A DNA stretch of 64,000 bases from Spirosoma linguale DSM 74 (GTDB lineage Bacteria > Bacteroidota > Bacteroidia > Cytophagales > Spirosomataceae), in contig CP001771.1 of NCBI GenBank assembly GCA_000024525.1, positions 82,937 through 146,936 on the forward strand, in the 5' to 3' direction. Below, piece by piece: positions 7,818 through 16,952 of the stretch. Made by a program: the position numbers and the translations under genes. The notes below the pieces were generated by a model. That model ran no database searches. It worked only from the letters and a program-made list of their open reading frames with translations, and had not been told where the DNA came from. Position 1 is the stretch's first letter. The number at the start of each line of letters is the position of its first letter.

Positions 7818-8162
7818 ATGAAGGTGCAAAAATCCTTGGAGAAGCCGACGCGGATTCTGGGGATGCGGATGCAGGAACTGGGGCTGTACGTCTGTCTGCT
7901 TATCGGGCTGATTACGTTGGCTTCGCTGGCACGGACTATCGTCCCGGTTCCCCGCGCCGTGTATGCGGTCATTCTCATTCTGCTGGTGCTGTCGTGGCTG
8001 GTTCTTCGGTGGGGTGAACGACATAAGCATCCCTCCTTTCTGATTTCAATGATTTCCTGGGCCTGGCTTCAACCAAAGCGGGTCAATCACGTAACCATCA
8101 AATTTCGTGGCAAAGACGGTCAACTACGACGCAATATTTCCCGTCTTCAGCATCGAAGATAA
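7818..8162 (+). CDS. traF: Conjugal transfer protein TraF (DUF4133)
   Basis: The protein has 114 residues with two adjacent membrane helices (about residues 27-44 and 48-64). The family signature is a cytosolic start that ends in GLYVCLLIGL and a basic C-terminus with GERHKHPSFLISM. Length and order match DUF4133/TraF, a VirB3-like inner-membrane component that works with the VirB4-type ATPase. Its 3' end overlaps the start of traG by 56 bp in another frame, an unusually long overlap implying coupled translation. Confidence 0.85.
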   Translation: MKVQKSLEKPTRILGMRMQELGLYVCLLIGLITLASLARTIVPVPRAVYAVILILLVLSWLVLRWGERHKHPSFLISMISWAWLQPKRVNHVTIKFRGKDGQLRRNISRLQHRR

Positions 8163-10563
8163 CCGCGATGGCGGGGCGGTCGCTGTGCTGAAAGATGGAC
8201 GGGTAGCCATTGGCTATCGGTTCGAGGGTGTCGAAGCCGAAAGTATTACGAGCGGGGAGTACGACGCGCTGGGATCAGCCTTCTACCGGGCTACCCGGAC
8301 GCTGCCGGTTGGGACTGTTATTCAGCGGATGGATGCGTACTATACCGAACGCCACCGGATGCCGAAGGGGGTTAGGGAGCAGACAAACGCGCCGTTTACC
8401 CAACAGCAACATGGGCATTTGCAGGAGCGGTCGGTATTGCACCATGCGGCTTATTTGTTCATTTCGTTTGGCAACGAGCGGCAACCGCGCACGAACCCGG
8501 CCAACACAATCTGGGCACGGCTGGGTCTGCCGATGCTCAAAGACCCGTTCGAGGGCATAGACGCATTGGTCGAGCGGGCGGAACGGGCGGCTGAGGAGTT
8601 TACGCAGAGTATTTCGCTGGGGCGGCTCCGCCTTACCCGCTTAGATAGTGAAGGATTGGAAAATTTGTATTTCCAGTATTTCAATCTGGAATTCAACCGG
8701 CAACCAACGACGCTGAATCGTTCTGTACAGCCTGACGCGACCTTTGTGGGCCTGGGCGAAAAGAAGGTTAATATTCTGACCATGACGGGTCAGCCTTCGG
8801 TCATCTACAACACCCAACCAGCCCGGACGGGTGTCGATGCCCCGTTCGTGTCGAATCTGGCGTTGGACCTGCAAGTACCGCATTTGCTGGTGACGAGCTT
8901 CCTGATCGAGGATACCGAAAAGGTAATTGGTTCTTTGGAGTTCGAGCAGAAAATCAACCGCAATCTTGATTTCCTGATGACCCACGAGAACAAGATCAAG
9001 ATGCTCGAACTGGAGGACTACATCGACGGGCTTCGGACGGACAATAAAAGTCTGATCAGCGTCAACCTGTCACTGGTGGTCTGGAACACCGACAACAAAC
9101 TGCGCGAAGGGTTGGTGCAACGGGGTATTGCTTCTTTCCGGGCGATGGGTGGGGCCGACGTATTTGTCGAGACGATGGACACGACGAACCTGTTCTTCGC
9201 GCTGGCTCCGGGCAACGGTTATCAGAATTACCGTTGGTTGCTGATGTCGGGTGATAACGCGGCCTGTTACCTCAACTGCGCGACGAACTACCGCACGGCC
9301 AATCAGGGCGAACTTTTGTCTGACCGCTATGGGAATCCAATCTTGGTCAATCTGTTCAATACCGATCTGAACAATCAGAACAGCGTTGTGGTCGGGCCAA
9401 CGGGTTCGGGTAAGTCGTTTACGATGGGCTATTTCATGCTGCAACGGTATGAAGCCGGGCGCAGGCAGATCATCATCGACGTGGGCGGTACGTACTATTC
9501 GCTGATGACCGCTCTTGGTGGTCGCTACTACCAATACGATCCACAGAACCCAATCAAGTTCAACCCGTTCGGAATTCTGGTGAATAGTGCCGGTCAGTAT
9601 GTACCGGATGGCGACAAGATCAACTTCCTCTCTACGCTGCTGGCTATCATCTGGAAAGGCTATAAACGTCCGGTACGTCAGGCTGAACGGTCGGTGCTGG
9701 TTCGGTTAATTCCGATGTACTACGAATGGTACAACACCCAAATTGAACAAGACCCCGGCAACCCGCCTACACCCGTACCGAGTCTGGTCGGTTTCTATGA
9801 CTTTTTGTACCAATACCTGAAAGAGAAGGAAGGCACCGAAGAGTTGGTTCGCTGGCATAAGGCGTTCGATTTTGCTGAATTCTTCACCTGTCTGGAACCG
9901 TTCGTGGTGGGCCACTACCGCGACGTGCTGGATGCCGGGGAGAATGAAGACATCAGTGGTTACCGGCTCGTCTGCTTCGATATGGCCCGAATTAAAGACA
10001 ATGAATTGCTGAAATCGGTGGTCACGATGCTGATTACCGAGCTGTCGTTAGATGTGATTCGGCGATATCCGAAAGATGTGAAGTATCTCTACATGGATGA
10101 AGCCTGGTCGATGTTATCGGAAGGAATGGGCGACTTCGTGGAAATGATGTACCGCACGATTCGGAAGAATAACGGGTCAATGTGCATCATCACGCAGGGG
10201 GTAAAAGAGATTGAGGATTCGGCGGTCGGGCCGGTGATTATCGCCAATGCGGATACCAAAATTATCCTCAACCATCAGGACACCAAGCAACTTGATCGGG
10301 TATCGGCGGTGCTGGGTTTCACCAAGCACGAGTTGGATAAGATGCGCTCGATCCGGGTGTCGAAGACCTGGCGGGAAATCTTCATCCGACAGGGCGAATA
10401 TGGCAAGGTCTATCGACTCGAAGCGGCTCTGAACATTTACCCGTTGCTGACCTCGAAACCCGCCGAACGCGAACATCTGCGCGACCTTACCCAGGAATAC
10501 CGGGGCAACATAGTGTACGCCGTCAGGCAGTTCAACGAAGACCGGGCGGCTGGCATCATATAA
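8107..10563 (+). CDS. traG: Conjugation system TraG family ATPase (VirB4-like)
   Basis: An 818-residue ATPase that powers assembly of the type IV mating pore. Walker A is GPTGSGKS at residues 430-437, with Lys436 as the nucleotide-binding lysine. Walker B is YLYMDEAW, with Asp664-Glu665. An N-terminal domain of about 400 residues lacks membrane helices, as usual for VirB4/TraG. The start is GTG 8107 (MAKTVNYDAIFP), inside traF; the next in-frame ATG would cut conserved N-terminal sequence. The HTH-less C-terminus with TSKPAEREHLRDLTQ is typical. It is the largest and best-identified gene of the operon, and traJ starts 12 bp after it. Confidence 0.95.
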   Translation: MAKTVNYDAIFPVFSIEDNRDGGAVAVLKDGRVAIGYRFEGVEAESITSGEYDALGSAFYRATRTLPVGTVIQRMDAYYTERHRMPKGVREQTNAPFTQQQHGHLQERSVLHHAAYLFISFGNERQPRTNPANTIWARLGLPMLKDPFEGIDALVERAERAAEEFTQSISLGRLRLTRLDSEGLENLYFQYFNLEFNRQPTTLNRSVQPDATFVGLGEKKVNILTMTGQPSVIYNTQPARTGVDAPFVSNLALDLQVPHLLVTSFLIEDTEKVIGSLEFEQKINRNLDFLMTHENKIKMLELEDYIDGLRTDNKSLISVNLSLVVWNTDNKLREGLVQRGIASFRAMGGADVFVETMDTTNLFFALAPGNGYQNYRWLLMSGDNAACYLNCATNYRTANQGELLSDRYGNPILVNLFNTDLNNQNSVVVGPTGSGKSFTMGYFMLQRYEAGRRQIIIDVGGTYYSLMTALGGRYYQYDPQNPIKFNPFGILVNSAGQYVPDGDKINFLSTLLAIIWKGYKRPVRQAERSVLVRLIPMYYEWYNTQIEQDPGNPPTPVPSLVGFYDFLYQYLKEKEGTEELVRWHKAFDFAEFFTCLEPFVVGHYRDVLDAGENEDISGYRLVCFDMARIKDNELLKSVVTMLITELSLDVIRRYPKDVKYLYMDEAWSMLSEGMGDFVEMMYRTIRKNNGSMCIITQGVKEIEDSAVGPVIIANADTKIILNHQDTKQLDRVSAVLGFTKHELDKMRSIRVSKTWREIFIRQGEYGKVYRLEAALNIYPLLTSKPAEREHLRDLTQEYRGNIVYAVRQFNEDRAAGII

Positions 10564-10575
10564 ACCTCATCCTCT

Positions 10576-11724
10576 ATGAACGAAACCTCGTTTGGCTATC
10601 TGATGGCCAACAATGGCGACCTGATCCGTACCAAAGTTCTGGGGCTGGCGGCTGCGCTCATGCTCATCAATTTCCTTTGGGCATTAGGCCGAACGTTTCT
10701 GGTATCGTCCGATTTGACCACCGATTATACGCCAGTCATTCGGGCCATCATCCTGACTATTGTACTAACCCTGTACAGCGATCTTCTGTCTATTGCCACC
10801 GGCATGATTGATTACGTGGCCAGCCTGTTTTCTCCCAAAGATCCACAGGAAGTATTGGCTTCGCTCAAGGCGATGACCGCCAAAGTGGACGGTGCTTTTA
10901 CAACGGCTAATTCCAACCTCTGGAAAGATTTCGACCTGAAGTGGGACACCGATCAGATGAAGAAAGACATCGACATCGTATTGGGCGTGATGAGCAATTC
11001 GATGGAAATGGTCATTCTGAAATTAGTGCGGTTAGTCGCTGAGGGACTGACGCTGCTGGTGCGGGCATTCGTGGCTAAGATGCAGGTATTGGTCGTCGTC
11101 TTTCTGGCGATCACCGGCCCAATTGCCATTCTGATCTCTATGATTCCCGGCTTTCAGGGGGCAATGGCCTATTGGTTCCGCAATCTGCTACACGCCAAAT
11201 TCTGGGCGATGACCATCGGCGTACTCGATAATATCGTCAATTTCTACGTGGACAATCTCGTGGACTCGCACATCGACAACATGATGAACAATGCCACGCT
11301 CGAACAGCGATTCGGGGCCATCTTCAATCTGGTTGTCGTGCATTACTGCGTCATGGGAGCCTATTTAGCCACACCCTTTCTAACCAATACGTTTATCGGG
11401 GGCATCACTTCGGCGGGTGGTCTGGCAGGCTGGGCAGCTAACAAAGGAGCCAATCTGCCGGGCGAAGCTATGCGGACGGGCCAGGCTATGAGCCGGAACA
11501 GTTCGAGCAGCAACCGTTCACGTTCTGGTAACTCGACTAATAATACCAGTAAAGCCAGTACTGAAAAAACGGCTAAGAACACATCGCGGGCCGAACGGGA
11601 AGAAAGCTACGAAGCACGTGTCGGCCGTCAGGCGGAACCGGAGCCAAGCTACAATGCCCCGGCCCTAAATGAAGGTCAACGGAGGGCCGATGATGACCGC
11701 TACGATGACTATTCTTTTGTATAA
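10576..11724 (+). CDS. traJ: Conjugative transposon protein TraJ (VirB6-like)
   Basis: A 382-residue inner-membrane protein with about six to seven hydrophobic segments, notably VLGLAAALMLINFLWALG near the start, IRAIILTIVLTLYSDLLSI, then a pair around residues 155-195 (VLVVVFLAITGPIAILISMI). The last 80 residues are hydrophilic, rich in Ser, Asn and Arg, and likely cytoplasmic. Topology, length and place after traG fit TraJ, the VirB6/TrbL-type channel subunit of Bacteroidota elements. The traK start is 3 bp downstream, so the operon is tightly coupled. No sign of damage. Confidence 0.85.
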   Translation: MNETSFGYLMANNGDLIRTKVLGLAAALMLINFLWALGRTFLVSSDLTTDYTPVIRAIILTIVLTLYSDLLSIATGMIDYVASLFSPKDPQEVLASLKAMTAKVDGAFTTANSNLWKDFDLKWDTDQMKKDIDIVLGVMSNSMEMVILKLVRLVAEGLTLLVRAFVAKMQVLVVVFLAITGPIAILISMIPGFQGAMAYWFRNLLHAKFWAMTIGVLDNIVNFYVDNLVDSHIDNMMNNATLEQRFGAIFNLVVVHYCVMGAYLATPFLTNTFIGGITSAGGLAGWAANKGANLPGEAMRTGQAMSRNSSSSNRSRSGNSTNNTSKASTEKTAKNTSRAEREESYEARVGRQAEPEPSYNAPALNEGQRRADDDRYDDYSFV

Positions 11725-11727
11725 ACC

Positions 11728-12366
11728 ATGATGCAGCAAGCAAACAACGTTACGACCCTAATCAAATCCTTAAAAGTCATTTGCTTAGGACTGATTATCG
11801 CACTGGCTCTGAGCAACGTCGCCTGGCTGTATGCCTATGTGCGGGAAACCAGCCAAAACGCTGAACGGGTCTATGTGACCACCGACAATGGAACTACCTC
11901 GGCCATTGCTGCCGGGCAGGTACAGCCTACTCAATACGAAGCCCGGAACTTAGTGCGGTCGTTCATGGACCTGATGTTTCAACACGATGCCAGCACCTTC
12001 CGCGAACGGGTCAACCACGGTATGAAGCTGGTCGATCACAACGATGGACGCGCTATCTACGAAACCTTCAAACGTGGGCAGGTACTCGAAAACTACCACC
12101 GGTACAATTCGCACACGAACTGGACGTGCGATTCAGTATCGGTCGATATGAGCGTCGAGCCGTACCGGGGCATCGTGTGGGGAGCGCAGGAAGTGGTGTA
12201 TGACAACCAGATTGCCGTACAGCCCGTTGCTGCCCGCTTCACGCTATCGCGCCAACTCCGATCAGACATTAACCCTTACGGTCTGCTGATCGACGGCTTC
12301 AACTTCATCGAGTACCGTCGTCCGGCTCCCGATGGCTCCCGTTCAAGTGGGGGGCCGACAAAGTAG
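11728..12366 (+). CDS. traK: Conjugative transposon protein TraK (VirB8-like)
   Basis: The protein has 212 residues: a short cytoplasmic start, one membrane helix (about residues 15-37) and a periplasmic NTF2-like domain. Features include ARNLVRSFMDLMFQHD, a DNDGRAIYETF-type segment (HNDGRAIYETFKRG) and the closing strand NPYGLLIDGFNFIEYRR, all typical of TraK. The protein bridges the inner-membrane complex to the outer-membrane channel. A few extra Ser/Gly-rich residues follow the usual end. There is a 30-bp gap to the next gene. Confidence 0.85.
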   Translation: MMQQANNVTTLIKSLKVICLGLIIALALSNVAWLYAYVRETSQNAERVYVTTDNGTTSAIAAGQVQPTQYEARNLVRSFMDLMFQHDASTFRERVNHGMKLVDHNDGRAIYETFKRGQVLENYHRYNSHTNWTCDSVSVDMSVEPYRGIVWGAQEVVYDNQIAVQPVAARFTLSRQLRSDINPYGLLIDGFNFIEYRRPAPDGSRSSGGPTK

Positions 12367-12396
12367 GCTTCAACTGATTTTTAACAACATCTGCCA

Positions 12397-13422
12397 GTGA
12401 AAAAGCACTTCATTCCCCTACTGTTGGCGTTGGGACTATCCCGACTCGGCTACGCACAAACGTACCTGCCTGATACGATACGAGTAAACCGCCTAACGAC
12501 GACGTATCTTATTTTCCCCTCGAAAGTCGCTTTGGTGGACATCAGCCCGGAGTATCTGGTAAAGATCGAATCCGGCAACATCGTGTTCGTCCGGCCCCGG
12601 TTAACATCAGCCCGTAAGTCGCCGATTTTCGTTCGGACGGATAACGGCACGTACCTCGGCTATCTGAGCGTATCGGGCAAAACACCCCCGGCCTTTGTCG
12701 AAGTCGCTAAGTTGCTTAACCCGCCGACCGTTAAACCGGGTAGCAGTGGCACGGCCATAGCTGGGCAGCCCATTCAGGGTACTGCGCCCGCTACTCAAAC
12801 AGCCTTTCCGTACAATGGGCCGTTACTCGCATCTCTAAACCCTTTAACGGGCGTGACTCCACCCGTTGAGGACCGTACACCTGTTGTGAACGTACCTGTA
12901 AGCACTGTCAAAAATGCGTTGCAGGTACGAATGGACTCGCTACTGAGCGGCCCCGCTACGCATCATGACCGAGAGCGAAACAGCGGAATTTCGGTCAAAT
13001 TGACCCACCTGCTGCACGACTCGACGAACACGTATATTCAACTGACATTAAACAACAAAACGGCCATGCCGTTCCTGCTCGATCAGGTTAGTTTCTGGTA
13101 TCAGCACCAAGCCAAAAAGCGCAAGGGGGCTTATCTCGATGGGGAAACCTACCCGATGGAACCGGTATTCGAGACGATACCGGAACGGGTCGAAGCGGGT
13201 CAGGAAGCGCGGCTTCGGTTCGTACTGCCCCAATTTGCCCCACAGAGCCGCAGCCGATTCGTTATTAATGTTCGCGAGAAAACCGGCACCCGGAATGTTA
13301 CACTGAGCCTACCGATGCGTGAGGTATTATACGCCCGGCGCAAAGCCATCCCGCACCGAAATCCTCTTTTTAAGGGACGTTTTTTTGAGACAGCATCCAT
13401 CCTGACCCTGCTACGAAAATGA
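12397..13422 (+). CDS. traN: Conjugative transposon protein TraN (DUF4138, VirB9-like)
   Basis: A 341-residue secreted protein starting at GTG 12397. A signal peptide ends after LGYAQ (about residue 21). The mature part begins with the strand pattern of DUF4138 (TTYLIFPSKVALVDISPEYL), and the end has paired beta segments with RFVLPQFAPQSRSRF. A proline/threonine-rich linker lies between (about residues 105-170). TraN is the VirB9-like outer-membrane pore component. It stops in an ATGA overlap with traM, showing translational coupling. In CTnDOT-type elements traM precedes traN; here the order is reversed. Confidence 0.8.
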   Translation: MKKHFIPLLLALGLSRLGYAQTYLPDTIRVNRLTTTYLIFPSKVALVDISPEYLVKIESGNIVFVRPRLTSARKSPIFVRTDNGTYLGYLSVSGKTPPAFVEVAKLLNPPTVKPGSSGTAIAGQPIQGTAPATQTAFPYNGPLLASLNPLTGVTPPVEDRTPVVNVPVSTVKNALQVRMDSLLSGPATHHDRERNSGISVKLTHLLHDSTNTYIQLTLNNKTAMPFLLDQVSFWYQHQAKKRKGAYLDGETYPMEPVFETIPERVEAGQEARLRFVLPQFAPQSRSRFVINVREKTGTRNVTLSLPMREVLYARRKAIPHRNPLFKGRFFETASILTLLRK

Positions 13423-14756
13423 GCAAGCTGAACGCAGCCCGAAAGAAGAAACCTGAAGCCCGCTTAGACGACGATGCCTTCGGACAGGCCGACACTCCGG
13501 CCGATCAGTTTGGCCATGAAGATCCTGCGGCATCGACAGGCAATGAACCTGCCGAAGAAATTGATGAGGTCGATGAAGAATACGACGAATTAGACGATGA
13601 TGATTTAGAGGAATTAGCATCGACACAACAGGATTCGGCATCGGGCAAAGCTGATTTATCGAAGCGCAAGCGGCTCGTTATCGGAGTGTTGGTAGGGCTA
13701 ATAGCTGTATTGGGCATAGTCGGTCTGCTCTGGAAAATGACGATCTCGACTAATGGCTTCAAGGCTCCCGTACCTACTGAACCTATCGACGTGGCCGAAC
13801 GGGAAAGCAACCGTAAAAACCAGCCCACCGATTACGCCGACGAAGAACAGATGCGGACGATGAACTACGATGGTGTAAACAATATCTACGGCCTGGCTCT
13901 CAAACAACAGCAAGCCAATCGGGTGCCGAAAGATTCGGTTCATCAGAACCCATCCGTTCAGCGTGAGCTGAACCGCTCTCAGCAGTTAGCCAAGCAGTCA
14001 GGCAATCGGCGAAACGCATCGGGTAGTCTTGGCACTGCGCCAAAGCGTCGCTACCAAACGAATTCGTATGGTTCTGACTATTCGGGCCGTTCATCCGCTT
14101 ATGGTGATCCGTATCATGCCAACCCCACGCGGGAAGACTTGCTACTACAGGCGGGCTTCAATACCGTAAAGGCAGAAGGAAACGGCACTAATTCGTATGC
14201 CAGTCAACAGACGTTACCACCCCCGTCGCTGGCCACCGTTGAAGTAGAGGATAACGAGCCGATACCAGGCGTGGTCAGTGGCGACCAAACCATCATGAAT
14301 GGAACGCGGGTGATGTTCCGAACGCTGGCCGATGCCAAAATCCGTGACCGCTTCGCTCCAAAAGGTTCGATTCTGGTGGGTTTCGCGCAGGTAGGCAGCA
14401 ACCGGGCCGTGTTCAACATCACCACGCTGCGGCTCAGTACGGGTGAAGCGGTACCGGTACGTCTGCGGGCGTTGGACCCAGATATGAACGAGGGACTTGC
14501 CCTGCAATCGGACAAACCGACGCGGCAGCAAGTCGATCAGGCTACCGGCAGTGCCATGAGTCAGGCAGCCAGTCAAGCCGCCTGGTCTGCGGGCTACTCA
14601 ATCAATCAGGCAACTCGTGTGCCGGTGGCCGGCAATGCGCTGGCATCGCTTGGCGCGGGTCTGGCTTCGGCGGCAACGACGGGCCGACGAAGGGAGGTGC
14701 GTCAGAAACTGAATTTACAGGATGGTTTTAAAGTATTCTTTGTGCCGGTCAAATGA
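13419..14756 (+). CDS. traM: Conjugative transposon protein TraM (VirB10-like)
   Basis: A 445-residue protein with an acidic cytoplasmic head (residues 45-70 are nearly all Glu/Asp), one membrane helix at about 85-106, and a long disordered Gln/Asn/Ser-rich periplasmic linker. The C-terminal beta domain starts at about residue 270 (ATVEVEDNEPIPGVVSGDQT) and contains GTRVMFRTL and VLVGFAQVGSNRAVFNIT. This is the VirB10/TraM architecture that spans both membranes. It overlaps traN by 4 bp at the start and the next gene by 4 bp at the end. Confidence 0.85.
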   Translation: MSKLNAARKKKPEARLDDDAFGQADTPADQFGHEDPAASTGNEPAEEIDEVDEEYDELDDDDLEELASTQQDSASGKADLSKRKRLVIGVLVGLIAVLGIVGLLWKMTISTNGFKAPVPTEPIDVAERESNRKNQPTDYADEEQMRTMNYDGVNNIYGLALKQQQANRVPKDSVHQNPSVQRELNRSQQLAKQSGNRRNASGSLGTAPKRRYQTNSYGSDYSGRSSAYGDPYHANPTREDLLLQAGFNTVKAEGNGTNSYASQQTLPPPSLATVEVEDNEPIPGVVSGDQTIMNGTRVMFRTLADAKIRDRFAPKGSILVGFAQVGSNRAVFNITTLRLSTGEAVPVRLRALDPDMNEGLALQSDKPTRQQVDQATGSAMSQAASQAAWSAGYSINQATRVPVAGNALASLGAGLASAATTGRRREVRQKLNLQDGFKVFFVPVK

Positions 14757-15967
14757 AAAAGACAATTCTTCTAACCCTACTGGCTATCCTGCTGATCGTG
14801 CCGGTGCCGGGCAATAGTCAGGTCGAAACCATCGTCAATCTGGGCCTGTCGTTGCTGGGTCTAAAAGGCGGTAAAGACCCTTATGCCAAAGCGCGGCTAA
14901 TAGAACTGAAAAAGATTCTGGACAAGAACAAGAAGCAACTCGGCAAACTGGCTCGAATTGATGAAAGCAGCCAGGGAACCGAACTCTATACACAGGCACA
15001 GTTGGAGATTGCCCGAAGCGTCGAAGACCTGATGCGCTCGGTATCGGAACTGAAGGCAATCCGGTCGCGGGACGGACAAATCAAATTCAACGACTTGGTC
15101 GTCTTCAACCAAATTCAGCAGGAAGTAAACCAGTATCTGAGTGGTTACGTACCTGCCCTGTTTCTGCAACAGTTGGAAAAGCAGATTGCCGATGGTGCGG
15201 CCCGTAATTACCCGCTGGCCAAGGACAATGGCGGTCAGATTTACGATATGTTCTTCGGTAAGTCGGGCCTCGATGCCCGGCAACCCGCCAACCTGACCGA
15301 CCTCGGCACGGCGCGGGGTGAGGAGGCCCAGCACCTGTTGCAATTCCAGACGGCCGCGCAAAAGAAGAAAATTGTTCAATCGCTGCTATACTACAAACTG
15401 GCCGACGAACTCTACGCGCAATCGGTTACGTTGAACAACGCCCTGAACGATGAGCAGAACGGCACGGCCATCGACATCGCCCGCCGACTTCGGCAAACCG
15501 TGCTGCAACGCATGAACGAATCCAGCATTCAGCAATTGATCGCCGATCCACCCAACATCGGCTCCGGCTTCGATCTGATGTCACTCGGTGATCTGAGCAG
15601 TTTCCCCGCTGAAATGCAGAGTCAGCTACAGAGCATGATCGAGCAGGTGAACAACGATGCACAAAGCTTTTTATCAAATATGGATGGTGCGTTTCAGAAC
15701 ACACCGATGTTCAACCCAAACTCCCCTGATATGGGGTATTTCGCCGATCAGAATGCTCCTCGCGGTCTGCGCCTGAGTACTGGAGAACGGGCATCGCTGC
15801 AAAAATCCGCTATGGACATGGCCTCACAATCGGTCGAATACAGGCAGAAGGGCGATAAACTGATGGAAGAAGCGTTGGAGAAAACACCACTACAACAAGT
15901 GCTGGAGATGAAACGGGCACGCTCGTATATGCAGGAATCGTATCGGTACTTAGACCTCTCGCTGTAA
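14753..15967 (+). CDS. Secreted coiled-coil protein of the tra operon
   Basis: A 404-residue protein with an N-terminal signal peptide (about 22 residues, LLTLLAILLIVPVPGNS), then mostly amphipathic helix. LIELKKILDKNKKQLGKLAR and later segments predict coiled coil; a Gly/Asn/Met-rich region lies at about 255-330. Overlap with traM and placement at the operon end imply a transfer role. Its helical, secreted character recalls VirB5/TraI-type minor pilins, but it is about twice as long as CTnDOT TraI and sits elsewhere in the operon. I cannot assign a family with confidence. Confidence 0.55.
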   Translation: MKKTILLTLLAILLIVPVPGNSQVETIVNLGLSLLGLKGGKDPYAKARLIELKKILDKNKKQLGKLARIDESSQGTELYTQAQLEIARSVEDLMRSVSELKAIRSRDGQIKFNDLVVFNQIQQEVNQYLSGYVPALFLQQLEKQIADGAARNYPLAKDNGGQIYDMFFGKSGLDARQPANLTDLGTARGEEAQHLLQFQTAAQKKKIVQSLLYYKLADELYAQSVTLNNALNDEQNGTAIDIARRLRQTVLQRMNESSIQQLIADPPNIGSGFDLMSLGDLSSFPAEMQSQLQSMIEQVNNDAQSFLSNMDGAFQNTPMFNPNSPDMGYFADQNAPRGLRLSTGERASLQKSAMDMASQSVEYRQKGDKLMEEALEKTPLQQVLEMKRARSYMQESYRYLDLSL

Positions 15968-15968
15968 C

Positions 15969-16640
15969 ATGAAAGACAATACCAACGATCAGTTTCCACC
16001 TATCAGCCCAAACGGAACCGGACCTACCCATCGGACCAAACGGAACGGCTCAACGCACCCGGCTGAGGGGCTAACGCAGGAAGCAGAACGACCCAAGCAA
16101 TCACGACCGACCGACAATACAAACCGGCGCGGAACAGACGAACGTACTCGACCGGCTACAAAACTCGAACAGAAAGAGGACCTGAAACCGGCTCAGATTC
16201 TATCAGCGAAGGTTTCGGCCTATATCGCCAAATATCCATTCCAGACTATCGGCGGGCTGCTGGCGGTGCTGCTGGTTGTCGTGCTGTTCAAAACGTTTTA
16301 CCAGGGCAAAAACTGGAAAGCGAAGCGAATGGCTGAGGAAGCCTACTTCGTAGCTAATCAGTACGCCCGGAACAACGGTACGAACCTCCACCCTTATTTG
16401 TCGCGGGCCTTCCGCAAAGAAGTTCGTCTGTTACCGGGTCTGCTGCCCCTCTCGATGCAAACCGCTACACGCGGGGGAACCATCACCGCAGCCGAGTCCG
16501 TGGGCCTGCGCGAAGTCACTGCTGATTCGGTCGTTATTGAGGTAGCCTTGCGCTACGAGAATGGAAAGGAAGAAAAAAGGTATCAGCCGCTGGTCTATGA
16601 GAAAGAGCAGTGGCGGCTGGGGTTGACGTATAGTAGATAA
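15969..16640 (+). CDS. Last tra-operon gene: tail-anchored-like protein with NTF2-like C-terminus
   Basis: The protein has 223 residues. The first 80 are polar and probably disordered (Thr, Asn, Pro, Arg). One membrane helix at about 92-110 (QTIGGLLAVLLVVVLFKTF) is followed by an external alpha/beta domain of about 110 residues. There, paired strands (SVVIEVALRYENGKEEKRYQ is shortened to SVVIEVALRYEN) and a closing QWRLGLTY strand resemble an NTF2-like/DUF4878 fold. That would make it a second VirB8-like protein beside TraK. It starts 1 bp after the previous stop. A strong terminator follows at once. Confidence 0.55.
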   Translation: MKDNTNDQFPPISPNGTGPTHRTKRNGSTHPAEGLTQEAERPKQSRPTDNTNRRGTDERTRPATKLEQKEDLKPAQILSAKVSAYIAKYPFQTIGGLLAVLLVVVLFKTFYQGKNWKAKRMAEEAYFVANQYARNNGTNLHPYLSRAFRKEVRLLPGLLPLSMQTATRGGTITAAESVGLREVTADSVVIEVALRYENGKEEKRYQPLVYEKEQWRLGLTYSR

Positions 16641-16648
16641 AACAAGCT

Positions 16649-16686
16649 AAAAGTCCTCTCAGAAAATAAGTTCTGAGAGGACTTTT
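16649..16686. terminator. Strong bidirectional intrinsic terminator closing the tra operon
   Basis: A 16-bp perfect stem, AAAAGTCCTCTCAGAA with TTCTGAGAGGACTTTT, with a 6-nt loop and T runs on both sides. It lies between the end of the tra operon and the convergent small membrane gene whose stop is at 16688, so it serves both. Confidence 0.92.
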
Positions 16687-16687
16687 T

Positions 16688-16927
16688 TTAATGCTGACCA
16701 TTATGGTCTGTCTCAAATAGTTCCTGTTTTGGCTCTTCATTCTTCGCTAGGTCTGCCAATGCTTTTAGGCTACTCCATACCAAGAACAAATAAACTACTA
16801 CAGCAAAAAATCTGTGCCCATCCTTCCACAACGCAATGTCGAATGAGGCAATCAGAAATGCCCCAATCAGATAAACGAAGACAGCAGCCCCGATTAAAAC
16901 GCCAAAGAAAAACTTTCGATTGTTCAT
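16688..16927 (-). CDS. Small two-helix membrane protein
   Basis: A 79-residue protein. KFFFGVLIGAAVFVYLIGAFLI is one membrane helix and FFAVVVYLFLVWSSLKAL another, followed by a charged tail (KNEEPKQELFETDHN). It lies 25 bp after the JAB-E1 gene on the same strand. Small membrane proteins beside ubiquitin-like or nucleotide-signalling genes often act as effectors, but this one has no recognised domain, so the link is context only. Confidence 0.5.
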   Translation of the reverse strand: MNNRKFFFGVLIGAAVFVYLIGAFLIASFDIALWKDGHRFFAVVVYLFLVWSSLKALADLAKNEEPKQELFETDHNGQH

Positions 16928-16952
16928 GACCTATTAAGGATTGTTTAGTGGT

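Noticed and set aside
14897..15379. Minus-strand frame of 160 codons inside the tra operon.
   Set aside because: Antisense to a coiled-coil gene with a signal peptide and tight operon overlaps.
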